Positions 44,009 through 52,549 of a stretch of DNA of 64,000 nt are shown here, piece after piece. The notes below the pieces were generated by a model, which saw only the letters and a program-made list of their open reading frames with translations, ran no database searches and was not told where the DNA came from. Within the stretch, counting starts at the first letter, position 1. Each line of letters opens with the position of its first letter. The stretch spans positions 219,478 to 283,477 of the forward strand of contig NZ_BAJT01000002.1 in assembly GCF_000613845.1 (NCBI RefSeq). The letters run 5' to 3'. Source of the DNA: Asaia astilbis JCM 15831. Its GTDB lineage: Bacteria; Pseudomonadota; Alphaproteobacteria; Acetobacterales; Acetobacteraceae. Both the position numbers and the translations under genes were made by a program.

Positions 44009-44459
44009 CTTAGTTCTTGATACTTTCATTATACTGGCTTTATAGATAATAATTTCTCTATCTATGAGAGTCGTCTCTTGATCTGACCTGTCCACCTATT
44101 ATCCGGGAATGCGAATTCTCGGACAATAGGAACGACGCCTAGGAAGGGCAATCTCCCACCAACACGGAGCATCTCGGTAACTGACGTCAAAAACCGACCA
44201 GACCGGCCCGTGTCACCGAGATTCACCAGGCTTCTGAAAGTAAGATATGCTGCCCCCCCCCAGAGGTAGCGTTCTCATTCGCTCTGACAGTCATGAAATG
44301 CAGAAGGAGAGACCCGGCAAGGTCTGACGCTTTGCAGCGCGCTATTTCGCAGTAAGCAGGTCCAGAAGCGGTTACAGTACAGCTTAAGGCGTAAGCCCTA
44401 TCCGATGGATGTGACGCAAAAGAGCTGCGATGACGAAGGTGGGTGAAACCAAGACATCA
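44009..44459. other. Gene-poor region left of the IS6-type remnant
   Basis: No coding sequence is seen here. The right part probably belongs to the degraded insertion sequence. A C10 run occurs near 44252-44261. Confidence 0.4.
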
Positions 44460-44924
44460 CGAATGGCGAAGAAGATGGCTGTTTTCTGCCCGATTGTACA
44501 TTCCTCTACGTGAAATTGGCCTTACGGAGGAGCGCAAACCCTACCGTTTCAGCAGCCGGGTCATGAGACGTCTTCTTGATCTGGTACTTCGACGAGTCTG
44601 CAGGATCTCGCTTACAACATTAGTTGCTCTGATCCGTTGCCCGCCAGAGCCAGCAGGCCCGCCCACGGATCATGATCCTCACCTCGTCCAGACGCCAGAT
44701 AACGCCAGACGTTACTGGCTTGCGTCACGGGGCACGGGCATAGGCTGCATTGCATTTTCGGCTTGATCGACGGATCGCCTCATAGAGAAATCACAATGCC
44801 CCGCTCGAGCAGTGTTTCCATTACAGACTAAAGCCTGGAGGGGATCGAAATACAGCCACACCGCATGTGCAATCAGGTCACGCGGAGATCGATCCCGTTT
44901 GTGGCTGACAAATGACGCATTCAA
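44460..44924 (-). pseudogene. Degraded IS6-family (IS26-like) transposase
   Basis: Several short matches to IS6-type transposases occur in order on the minus strand but in different frames: SHKRDRSPRDLIAHAVWLYF, METLLERGIVIS, RLDEVRIMIRGRACWLWRAT, TRRSTRSRRRLMTRLLKR and NRAENSH. The catalytic DDE region is broken by several stops and indels. The left part of the element, including a convincing terminal repeat, was not resolved. Confidence 0.65.
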
Positions 44925-45076
44925 CAGTTGCCTCTACAATGCGGTCTTAATATGACATCACCCACTTACGATTATTGTAACTTTGGCGTAAAATCCTGAA
45001 CTTCCACTATGTGAGCAGGTGCCCAGACAGCGCGCGCAGAACTTCAACAGGAAATCAGGCGAGGACAATTATTTCA

Positions 45077-45622
45077 ATGAAAAGCAAAATTTCTATCCTT
45101 CTTTTTTCGATACTTTTATCGGGTTGTGGAGCGAACGTTAAAAACATTGGATCGGTACACGATGATAATATATATGGAACTACCAATAGCGTACTTATAA
45201 TTAGCAATCTATCTCTTGATACTTTATCCAATCAAGGTGGGATTATAGCCGAAAATCTTCAAGATAAAATGAAATCATGCAATATCGCTTCTTATATTTA
45301 TAATCCAACCTCAATGTCCCTGAACCCAAATCTAGATATAGATGGTATGATTTCAGAGCATAAGATCGATCGGGTCATCACTCTCAGAAATAAAGATATT
45401 ATAGTTGATGATTATAACTCAGTTTTATCTCAGGTAATAACGGTCAAAGTTTCAGATGTTAAATCAAAACGAAACATATGGATGTCCGAATATCGATACA
45501 GAACACCAGCGTGGCACTTTGGCGGTATTTGGGGGCGACATGATGTTAAAGCAGCACAAGTCACCACAAAAAACATAATGTCTGGCCTAGAAAAAGATGG
45601 CATTATAGGAAAATGCCCTTAA
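45077..45622 (+). CDS. Small lipoprotein of unknown function
   Basis: This 181-residue protein starts MKSKISILLFSILLSGCGAN, a lipoprotein signal with lipobox LLSGC. The mature part lacks clear motifs: it has SVLIISNLSLDTLSNQGGII and a C-terminal SEYRYRTPAWHFGGIWGR. It is AT-rich and probably acquired together with the nearby low-GC genes. I chose this start over 45011 because the signal peptide begins here. The fold may resemble DUF4136-like lipoproteins, but this is uncertain. Confidence 0.7.
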   Translation: MKSKISILLFSILLSGCGANVKNIGSVHDDNIYGTTNSVLIISNLSLDTLSNQGGIIAENLQDKMKSCNIASYIYNPTSMSLNPNLDIDGMISEHKIDRVITLRNKDIIVDDYNSVLSQVITVKVSDVKSKRNIWMSEYRYRTPAWHFGGIWGRHDVKAAQVTTKNIMSGLEKDGIIGKCP

Positions 45623-45657
45623 TCTCCTAGGCTCAGTTTTTAGGTCTGAGCATGATC

Positions 45658-45684
45658 GGGGGCTGTCACGTTAGCAGCCCCTAT
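45658..45684 (+). terminator. Hairpin downstream of lipoprotein
   Basis: GGGGCTG and CAGCCCC form a stem with a nine-base loop about 40 bases past the lipoprotein stop. The following sequence is only weakly T-rich. Confidence 0.4.
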
Positions 45685-45865
45685 CGATTATCTCGCGCTT
45701 ACACCAAAGTGAGGTGGCAAGAGCTGCCGCGTTATTCAATTGAGCAAAAGCCCTGATCCGATTGACTTAACGCGGAAAAGCTACGGTCACGGAGGCAAGC
45801 GGAACTAAGACTTTAAGAACGGCGGCGAAGACGGAGACTAAGCACGGATCTTCACTTATTCGCGG

Positions 45866-46756
45866 TCAAACTAGCCCTTGGTTGAAGCGTTCGCGGTGCC
45901 TCTGTACGAACTCCAGGCGCGGGAAATCGTCTGGGTTTCGTGGCAATCGAACTTGCTCTCCAGGCGGTACTAAAAGCTGCCTCAGCTCTCGCGGCAACCG
46001 ATCATAACCAAGAATTTCAAAATTATCCGTCAGAGAGACCACGTGACGATCAAAAAGCCAATGCATTGTCGCACACAGAGCGATACCATTTTGCACTATA
46101 TCCGGCCCCCCGTCTGCAACCGGCCGAACATGGGCAGCTTGGGCCTCGAAATACCCGCGGCTGTCTTCAAGACGAATTCCTGTCATAGCACAATGCCCTT
46201 CGTAAGCAGAAATGACCTTGCGACGGAATGCTGCATCTCGAATTGCGCGATTAATCAGAAACTGTCTGATTTCTCTGGCATTTCGAGCGTTATTAGCCTC
46301 TTGCTGAAGCGGCTCATAAAGTATACCACCATCTATTATACCGCCAGGAAGACCTGATTCCAAAATTAACATGAATTCTAAATCAGTAATTGTCCGTATG
46401 GGATTTCCGTGCAAGGTTATACCTCGCATAGCTAGATCAACATCAATAAGTATATTCTCATACGGTATTCCGTTTCTATCTAACGGAACAACAACATCGA
46501 ACTCGAGAAAGTCCTCCATCATAGCGTAACTTGACTTTACGTCATTTGGATCAGGCTCTATTGCTCTTAGTCGGGCGACGGCGACAAAAGCAGAGCGTCC
46601 CCCACCGCGTTTAGTTTCCCTGTAGATTATCCAGTCACCTAAACATTGCTCGGCAGCACGAAGATTTTTGTTCGGAAAGTGATACCGCGTTCCCATATTG
46701 TCATCGTAATGGGTATTCACGCGGACGTCGAATACAGCCTTCATATGAATACTCAC
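45866..46756 (-). CDS. HNH endonuclease with N-terminal PUA/EVE-like domain
   Basis: The C-terminal third is an HNH nuclease: GHCAMTGIRLEDSRGYFEAQ, AAHVRPVADGGPDIVQNGIA and LCATMHWLFDRHVV, with the metal-binding His-Asn-His core. The N-terminal part (about residues 1-110) reads CLGDWIIYRETKRGGGRSAF and VAVARLRAIEPDPND, reminiscent of EVE/PUA-like modules in modification-dependent restriction enzymes. That would fit a nuclease that recognises modified DNA, but is inference. The start is 46756 or the in-frame ATG at 46744. The gene is moderately AT-rich and lies 110 bases downstream of a ribbon-helix-helix gene on the same strand. Confidence 0.8.
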   Translation of the reverse strand: MSIHMKAVFDVRVNTHYDDNMGTRYHFPNKNLRAAEQCLGDWIIYRETKRGGGRSAFVAVARLRAIEPDPNDVKSSYAMMEDFLEFDVVVPLDRNGIPYENILIDVDLAMRGITLHGNPIRTITDLEFMLILESGLPGGIIDGGILYEPLQQEANNARNAREIRQFLINRAIRDAAFRRKVISAYEGHCAMTGIRLEDSRGYFEAQAAHVRPVADGGPDIVQNGIALCATMHWLFDRHVVSLTDNFEILGYDRLPRELRQLLVPPGEQVRLPRNPDDFPRLEFVQRHRERFNQGLV

Positions 46757-46865
46757 TTAAATAAATTTACTGATGTTTGTATGATTTTTTATTCAATTCA
46801 AAAAATATAGTATATGAAATACTTTTATGAATAACACTCATCGCATAACACGTTAGGTCTCGCCC

Positions 46866-47039
46866 TCAGTTAGATTGGTCGGGAGCACGAAAAGCTCCCA
46901 AGCCCAAGATTGTCAGCCTGCGTATTGCTTCCGATCTGGATGGAAGATCGGGCTGTTGGCGGCGCCATTCATCCACTGAAGATATAAAGCTCTTCGAGGC
47001 AACAAGCTGGATGCGCTGATCTTGCTTCTCATTATTCAT
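46866..47039 (-). CDS. Small ribbon-helix-helix-type DNA-binding protein
   Basis: This 57-residue protein reads MNNEKQDQRIQLVASKSFIS then SVDEWRRQQPDLPSRSEAIR and RLTILGLGAF. The pattern of one beta-strand followed by two helices with SRSEAIRRL is typical of CopG/Arc-type regulators. It is upstream of and co-directional with the HNH nuclease and may control it. An in-frame ATG at 47063 is an alternative start. Confidence 0.7.
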   Translation of the reverse strand: MNNEKQDQRIQLVASKSFISSVDEWRRQQPDLPSRSEAIRRLTILGLGAFRAPDQSN

Positions 47040-47180
47040 ATTCGAGCGATAGCTGAAATTCACCTATGCGCAAAGTGTGTAAGTCACGTTGCTTTTTGAA
47101 GTAAGGTGTGTAAGTTGAGCGTTCGAGCCTGAGGATTGCAGCCTCAAGCCCGAACTAACCTCCAGCAAGGACCACTCTCC

Positions 47181-47486
47181 ATGCCAAAGGCTAACACCTC
47201 TCCTAGCACGTCTCGACGTGCTGTTCTCTCCCGACTTGCCACCTTACCTCTCATTGGCTCGCTCAGCGCCCTCATACCGGCCGCACGAGCGTCTGGCAGG
47301 TCCGATGCAATGCTGCTGGCTCGCATTGCCCAAGCCATGAAGATGCGTCGCTTCATCAAGAACCGCGCTCATGAGTTCACCGACGAGGAGTGTCTTGCCC
47401 TCTCCGACGCGTTCGACGCTCAACTCGATGCACTGGCCAGGATGCGGGCTGTCACGCGTGAGGGGCTGGGCGCCAAGCGCGGCTGA
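47181..47486 (+). CDS. Small exported protein with Tat-like signal, unknown function
   Basis: This 101-residue protein has the N-terminus MPKANTSPSTSRRAVLSRLA, with an SRRAVLS twin-arginine motif and a hydrophobic stretch ending near AARASG. The remainder is helical, RSDAMLLARIAQAMKMRRFI and a basic-acidic tail. AAGGA lies about ten bases upstream of 47181. No family is recognised. Confidence 0.6.
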   Translation: MPKANTSPSTSRRAVLSRLATLPLIGSLSALIPAARASGRSDAMLLARIAQAMKMRRFIKNRAHEFTDEECLALSDAFDAQLDALARMRAVTREGLGAKRG

Positions 47487-47813
47487 TCCGGCTCTATCTC
47501 CCCCCGTATTTCCGCTCAGCTGAAGTCAATGAGCGCAGCCCGGAAATCCGCCTCCTGTCCAGCTTCATCGAAGATGTCACGCTTTTTGCACGAGGGAGGG
47601 CAGTATGAATGAGGTGCCGATCCCGCCAGCGTTGAAGACAGAACCATGGCTGAGCGGCCCGACAAAGCCAGTCCCAGCAAGGCGATGACAGACTACGGCA
47701 AGGGGGTGAGGAAACGCCCTCTTGCGTGAGTGTCTCAGGACGCCTAACCAAAGCGGACACACGCCCGCACTTGGTCAGGTCAAGGCATACTCCCCGCAAC
47801 CAGCCTGTCGTCC
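47487..47813. other. Gap with no recognised gene
   Basis: Short ORFs occur on both strands here but none has a convincing ribosome site or family resemblance. Confidence 0.4.
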
Positions 47814-49083
47814 TCAGTGATCGTAGACTTTGACAAATTCGTCCAGCGACAGAACCTTCGTATCCAGTTCGTAGCAGGTCGTATTCACTTCATCCGTCAT
47901 CGCCAGATTATCGCCAGCAACCTTGTTGATGGACGAGATCGTGCGGTTGATATCTTCGATATGATCCACCTGCGTTCTGGTCGTCGAGTGAATTTTGGCG
48001 ATCAGCGTATCCACCGCGCCAACCTGACTGGCAATTTTTTCCAACCCGGCTTCGACATCTTCCACCAGCTGCACACCGCGCTTCATCGATGCGCTGGATT
48101 CCGTCACGAGGTCGCCAATAATCTTGGCTGCGTCCGAGGAGCGCACTGCGAGGGAGCGTATCTCGTCAGCGACAACACCGAACCCTGCCCCTTCCTGACC
48201 GGCATGGGCCGCCTCGACAGCGGCGTTGAAAGACAGAAGCCTCGTCTGAAGACTGATATCCTCAATCACCCCAAGGCTCTCGACCATCTCCTGATAACTT
48301 GAGACCAGGCCCGAAATCGCCTTGACCGTATTGCTGACAACCTGCCGGAAATCATGGGCATCGCCGTTGACCTCAGCAACAAGGTCACGCGCTTTCTCAA
48401 CATTGCGGGCCGTGTCGTTTACGGCGTTATTGATCTCTCCAACACTCTCCGCAGCCTGCACGATATCCTGAGTCTGCGCCTGCGTTCGACCGGACAACGC
48501 GACACTGCTCTCTCTGATGAGAGACGATACTTTGGAGACCGCCTCGACGTTTGAGGAGATCTCGGCAATGACGTTTCTCAAATCTTCCGTCATCTGCTGC
48601 GATTGTCTGGCGGCATCTTCACTCTGTAGACGCGTGGCGCGGACGAGAGACAAAGTCGACGCGGCACCGACATAACGTCCGTTACGCGTTATGAGAAAGC
48701 CACGATAAAGGTCACTCGCATCTTTCTCGAGAAGCTCCTGCGTGAAACTGGCAATGGAGACCGTATCAGGAACGACAATCGGAGCCTGATGCACGAGAAG
48801 CTGAACGGGCGCCCGTATAGAGCGCGCGCCCAAACCGCCCCGACATGAGACCGAAGAAGAACTGCCGGTCGATCAATCCAATAGGGTTCTCGTCCCGGTC
48901 CACGATGGCGATCATCATGGTGTTCGCATCATTGACGAAGATCTCGTGCACATTTGCACCCAAATCGTCTGGGAGTAGTTTTGGAATACTCTCTACAATA
49001 TCGCCCATGATATTCGGAATATTATTATGAATAGCAACATCACGATATTCGTGACGCGCTCTATCGGTAACTTCCAGCATCAT
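47814..49083 (-). CDS. Cytoplasmic chemoreceptor-like protein with CBS-type sensor, frameshifted
   Basis: This 422-residue protein (after repair) has a tandem CBS-like N-terminal region of the type found with GGDEF/EAL proteins (NTMMIAIVDRDENPIGLIDR, FGRALYTGA then VQLLVHQAPIVVPDTVSIAS and YRGFLITRNGRYVGAAS). A methyl-accepting signalling domain follows, with the hairpin tip LLSFNAAVEAAHAGQEGAGF and GVVADEIRSLAVRSSDAAKI. No membrane segment is visible, so it is a soluble receptor. The frame breaks at about 48807-48814, where removing one base from a GGG/CCC run joins the two parts. No other chemotaxis gene is near. A ligand such as a nucleotide is plausible for CBS domains but not shown. Confidence 0.82.
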
Positions 49084-49568
49084 GGAATAACCTTCGATAA
49101 TATGACAAATATATTTCTTAGCAATTAATTTAGAATTAACTACTTGAAATATACTATTTTACCGCAACTGGTTACTCAAGCGTCTCAGATGGAATTTTTG
49201 TTAAAATTCCGTTACAGTGGGAACGCTGCCAACCTTGAGAGCGATCAACCACCCTATCAAGATGTTACTCTTGACTGCGCACAACAGGAGAATGGCGTTC
49301 CTTGCGGTCGTCTGCAGACGTAAGCCATGTGGAACACAACAGCTCTCCAATCAATGGGAATTGATTACATAGGGAGAACCGCTGTGAGCTGCTCAAGCCG
49401 GAGAAAAAACACCACCCGGCAAGGCAATAAGCGACCATCACGAGGCCGATGCATCCTTGGCGCTACCAAAACGACAGGAGATGCCTTTCCTGACCAAACG
49501 ACACCGCACTCTTCATCAATGATGGACGATTTGGTCAGTGTGTTTGGGAACACACGATACGTTGACTC
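49084..49568. other. Region upstream of the chemoreceptor-like gene
   Basis: An AT-rich segment near 49090-49165 probably contains the promoter of the minus-strand chemoreceptor. No gene or repeat is recognised in the remainder. Confidence 0.4.
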
Positions 49569-50708
49569 TTACCGTGCGCCTGATCGTTTCGGAAAAAACC
49601 TCTTTCCGAAGCTAATCCCCGGCCTCTCAATAACATGATAAATAACAGCAGAGAACACACAAATAGACAACAGCGTTGGCAATATCATAAGATCATATAA
49701 ATATTTATTTCTTATTTTTGTAGAAACGAGATACGTTAAAAGAAACAATATCGGCCCATGAGCGAGGTATATACTATAACTAATTTCCCCAAGCCTTACG
49801 ACACCCTTACACCCCAAGATTCTTGAAAGACTTGTGCCGGTCACGATCAACAGAAATGCAAAAAATTCAACACTGAGGTTCAATGTGCTGATAGGGTCAT
49901 TTTTGGAGAAAAACATATATGATATGCAAATCACGAGCATTAAATCTTTATATATTGTTTTTATATTTATTGAATCCCTCAAATCCTTTGCGAAGATTCC
50001 GAGAGCAAAACAGAGGATGAACCTGTAGTTATCATGCAGCTCATTTTGCATGAGACCCACGCAAACCAGGATCGCGACGATCGAGACAGCCAGCTTGCCG
50101 ACCTTATCTCTGAGCACCGTCACGAGAGGCAGAGCAAGATAGAGCCCCCATTCAAAGGCCAGTGTCCACAAGACACCGACACTCGGCGCGAGAAGGAAAC
50201 TCAGATTACCCTGATACGCGATGAAGGGAGCTAATAGCGCATCCTTCCACGTACCCAGATGGCTCAGTGTTTTCACTGGCTCCGAATGATATCCTGAGAG
50301 AGCGGCCGCAGAAAAGCACAAGAAAACAGAGAAATAGGCTCCTGGCAGAATGCGGAAAAATCTGCCCACCCAAAATCGTTGCAGGGCGCGTCTGTTTATT
50401 TCAATCCGGTCAGCGAAAAGATAAGCGGATACCATAAAGAACGCAGCAACGGCATAGCGACCCACACGCCAGAGAATTGGATAACCCTGCGTCACGAAAT
50501 CGAAGGTCGGAGAATGAAATGCGCTATAGAGAACGATCGAGTGGTGAAACGCTACACCTATAGCAAGAAAAAACCTCAATCCGTCTATGCTTTTATTTCT
50601 ATTATAAATACCATTATCAAGAAAAGAAAAACTATTAGAGCTAAATACAATTACAATTATCGTAATATATAATAGATATAAGGCAATTAGCCAAGGTTCT
50701 GCCAGCAT
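49569..50708 (-). CDS. Acyltransferase 3 family (OafA/YrhL-like) membrane O-acyltransferase
   Basis: This is a multi-pass membrane protein of 379 residues with about ten hydrophobic segments. NKSIDGLRFFLAIGVAFHHS carries the catalytic histidine region, and VGRFFRILPGAYFSVFLCF, VGVLWTLAFEWGLYLALPLV and ISYSIYLAHGPILFLLTYLV are family signatures. Such enzymes acetylate polysaccharides or lipids at the cytoplasmic membrane. The gene is lower in GC than the core genes and may belong with the acetyltransferase and other low-GC genes of this stretch. Confidence 0.85.
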   Translation of the reverse strand: MLAEPWLIALYLLYITIIVIVFSSNSFSFLDNGIYNRNKSIDGLRFFLAIGVAFHHSIVLYSAFHSPTFDFVTQGYPILWRVGRYAVAAFFMVSAYLFADRIEINRRALQRFWVGRFFRILPGAYFSVFLCFSAAALSGYHSEPVKTLSHLGTWKDALLAPFIAYQGNLSFLLAPSVGVLWTLAFEWGLYLALPLVTVLRDKVGKLAVSIVAILVCVGLMQNELHDNYRFILCFALGIFAKDLRDSINIKTIYKDLMLVICISYMFFSKNDPISTLNLSVEFFAFLLIVTGTSLSRILGCKGVVRLGEISYSIYLAHGPILFLLTYLVSTKIRNKYLYDLMILPTLLSICVFSAVIYHVIERPGISFGKRFFPKRSGAR

Positions 50709-51070
50709 TATCCCGCGCTATGTTTGCATCTCGATTAGAGATTTTGTCAGGTTCAACGAAAACTTCGGGACGTTAACCCAACCTCGTCCTAACGCAAACC
50801 ATTCAGGAAACGGAATCATTCCAGAGAGCCCGATCATGCAGCACTCTGAGCGTCGTCGAGCTTCAAGTAAAAAGACGCTCTACACATGCGGGTGCAGAAC
50901 GTCTCTCATTTTCTCGTCAGGCTCGACAAAGATGGTTGTTATCCGAATGTTGATGGCCAAGCTCAAATCCGGACAATTCCGTCACACCTTCACCCAGAGA
51001 TGCGGCTAGCACTAAACATTCCAACATGCGTATTGGGTGACTACGAGAATTCACAACCGACACAGCTACC
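50709..51070. other. Gap between acyltransferase and GST
   Basis: No supported gene is seen. The only long frames on either strand are extensions or shadows of the frameshifted GST. Confidence 0.4.
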
Positions 51071-51708
51071 TCAGCTGTTTTTGACTTCATCCGCCTTGGC
51101 AAGAGCGCGCTTAGTTGCAGGACGGCTTTCAATCTGCTCTCTCCATGCCTTGATTTTTGGAAAAGCCTCAAGGTCGATGCCCTGCTCTTTCCACGTGCGG
51201 GTCCAGGGATAGTCGCCATGTCGGCAACCCCATATTCATCACCACTCACGAACGGCTTTTCGGTCAGGCGCGTTTCCAGCACTTTATAGAGACGCTTGGT
51301 CTCATCCTGATAACGCTTGATCGCGTAGGGGATTTTTTCCGGTGCGTAGAGCGCAAAGTGATGGTTTTGCCCCAGCATCGGACCGAAACCACCCATCTGC
51401 CAGAACAGCCACTCAAGTGTCGAAATTTTCTGACGCGGATTGGTGGAGAGAAAGCGACCCGTCTTTTCAGCGAGGTATAGAAGAATCTCGCCTGATTCAA
51501 AGACGCTTATCGGCTCGCCACCATCTGCTGGAGCATGATCGACAATCGCTGGCATTTTGTTGTTGGGCGAGATCTTGAGGAACTCAGGCTTGAACTGATC
51601 ATCCTTCAGGATGTTGACGGGGATGATCCGGTAGTCGAGCCCCACTTCCTCAAGAAACAGGGTGATCTTGTGACCATTGGGTGTCGGGAAATAATAGAGA
51701 TCGATCAT
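51071..51708 (-). CDS. Glutathione S-transferase family protein (YfcG/Ure2p-like), frameshifted
   Basis: The thioredoxin-like N-terminal domain reads MIDLYYFPTPNGHKITLFLE then SPNNKMPAIVDHAPADGGEP, with ESGEILLYLAEKTGRF. The loop asparagine-rich SPNNK is typical of YfcG-type disulfide-bond oxidoreductases. The helical domain includes WLFWQMGGFGPMLGQNHHFA. The frame breaks at about 51206: one extra C gives ATIPWTRTWKEQGIDLEAFP and KIKAWREQIESRPAT, ending at TGA 51071-51073 (212 residues). It is the last gene of the ackA-xfp operon, 28 bases after the HAD gene. Confidence 0.85.
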
Positions 51709-51736
51709 TGCGCTATATCCTGATCCTTGCGGCAGA

Positions 51737-52549
51737 TCAGGATGCAACGCCTCCCAGCACGTAACGTTCGAGACCGATCGCAAAACCTTCCTCTTCGCAC
51801 GATGCGGTCACATGGGTGGCCAATGCTTTCACCGCATCACTCGCCTGCCCCATGGCAATCGACAGACCCGTTTTCTTGAACATCAACGTGTCATTGGGCT
51901 GATCGCCCATCGTCACCATGTTCGACGCTGGAATATCCAAAAGCGTCTCCAGCGTCGAGACGACCCCTCCCTTATTCGCGTCATGGTTCGTGACATCGAC
52001 ATAGTAAGGCTGAGAGCATGCTGCTGACGCCTGCTCGCCCAGGGCCTCCTGCAGATCACGCTCCAGCTTTTGCATCAAAGCGCGATCGTCACTCACGCCC
52101 GTGATCTTGATCACGTCATCAAGATGATGAGTGACATCGTCAACGCGAGGCGGGAATTTCACCGTCCATTCCTCCCGCGCGACATGAGGCGCGTCGGGAT
52201 CACTCACAAACCAGTCTTGGCTCGTATAGACCCACGGATCGGCACCATGATCGCGAATGATGCCGAGTACGGTCTCCGCCTGCGCCCGCGTAAGACGCTT
52301 GGTGTCGATGACACTCCAGTCAGGATGAACCAGAACCCCACCATTGAAACCGGCGATCGGGAGATCGATCGCCAGAGGGTCAACCAGCATCGCCATGCCA
52401 CGCGGAGGCCGTCCGCTCGTGATGGCAAACCGTATGCCCTGATCTTTCAGGGCATGAACGGCGCGGATGGCGCGAGGTGTGAGGATCTTGTCCTTCGTCA
52501 CCAATGTGCCATCCACGTCAGCGAGGACGAGTTGAACCTTTTGCACCAT
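51737..52549 (-). CDS. HAD-superfamily Cof-type phosphatase
   Basis: This is a 270-residue haloacid-dehalogenase hydrolase of the Cof/type IIB class. Catalytic motifs are ADVDGTLVTKDK (motif I), ITSGRPPRGM (motif II) and MGDQPNDTLMFKK (motif IV), with a cap domain in between. It starts at 52549, sharing one base with the phosphoketolase stop (TGATG), so translation is probably coupled. It may dephosphorylate a sugar phosphate related to the pathway; the substrate is not shown. Confidence 0.9.
   Translation of the reverse strand: MVQKVQLVLADVDGTLVTKDKILTPRAIRAVHALKDQGIRFAITSGRPPRGMAMLVDPLAIDLPIAGFNGGVLVHPDWSVIDTKRLTRAQAETVLGIIRDHGADPWVYTSQDWFVSDPDAPHVAREEWTVKFPPRVDDVTHHLDDVIKITGVSDDRALMQKLERDLQEALGEQASAACSQPYYVDVTNHDANKGGVVSTLETLLDIPASNMVTMGDQPNDTLMFKKTGLSIAMGQASDAVKALATHVTASCEEEGFAIGLERYVLGGVAS

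Noticed and set aside
44443..44766. Plus-strand ORF in the IS6-type remnant
   Set aside because: The opposite strand carries the ordered transposase fragments; the plus-strand translation has no resemblance to known proteins.
49327..49638. Plus-strand ORF between the chemoreceptor and acyltransferase
   Set aside because: It extends into the 3' end of the acyltransferase on the other strand and shows no family features.
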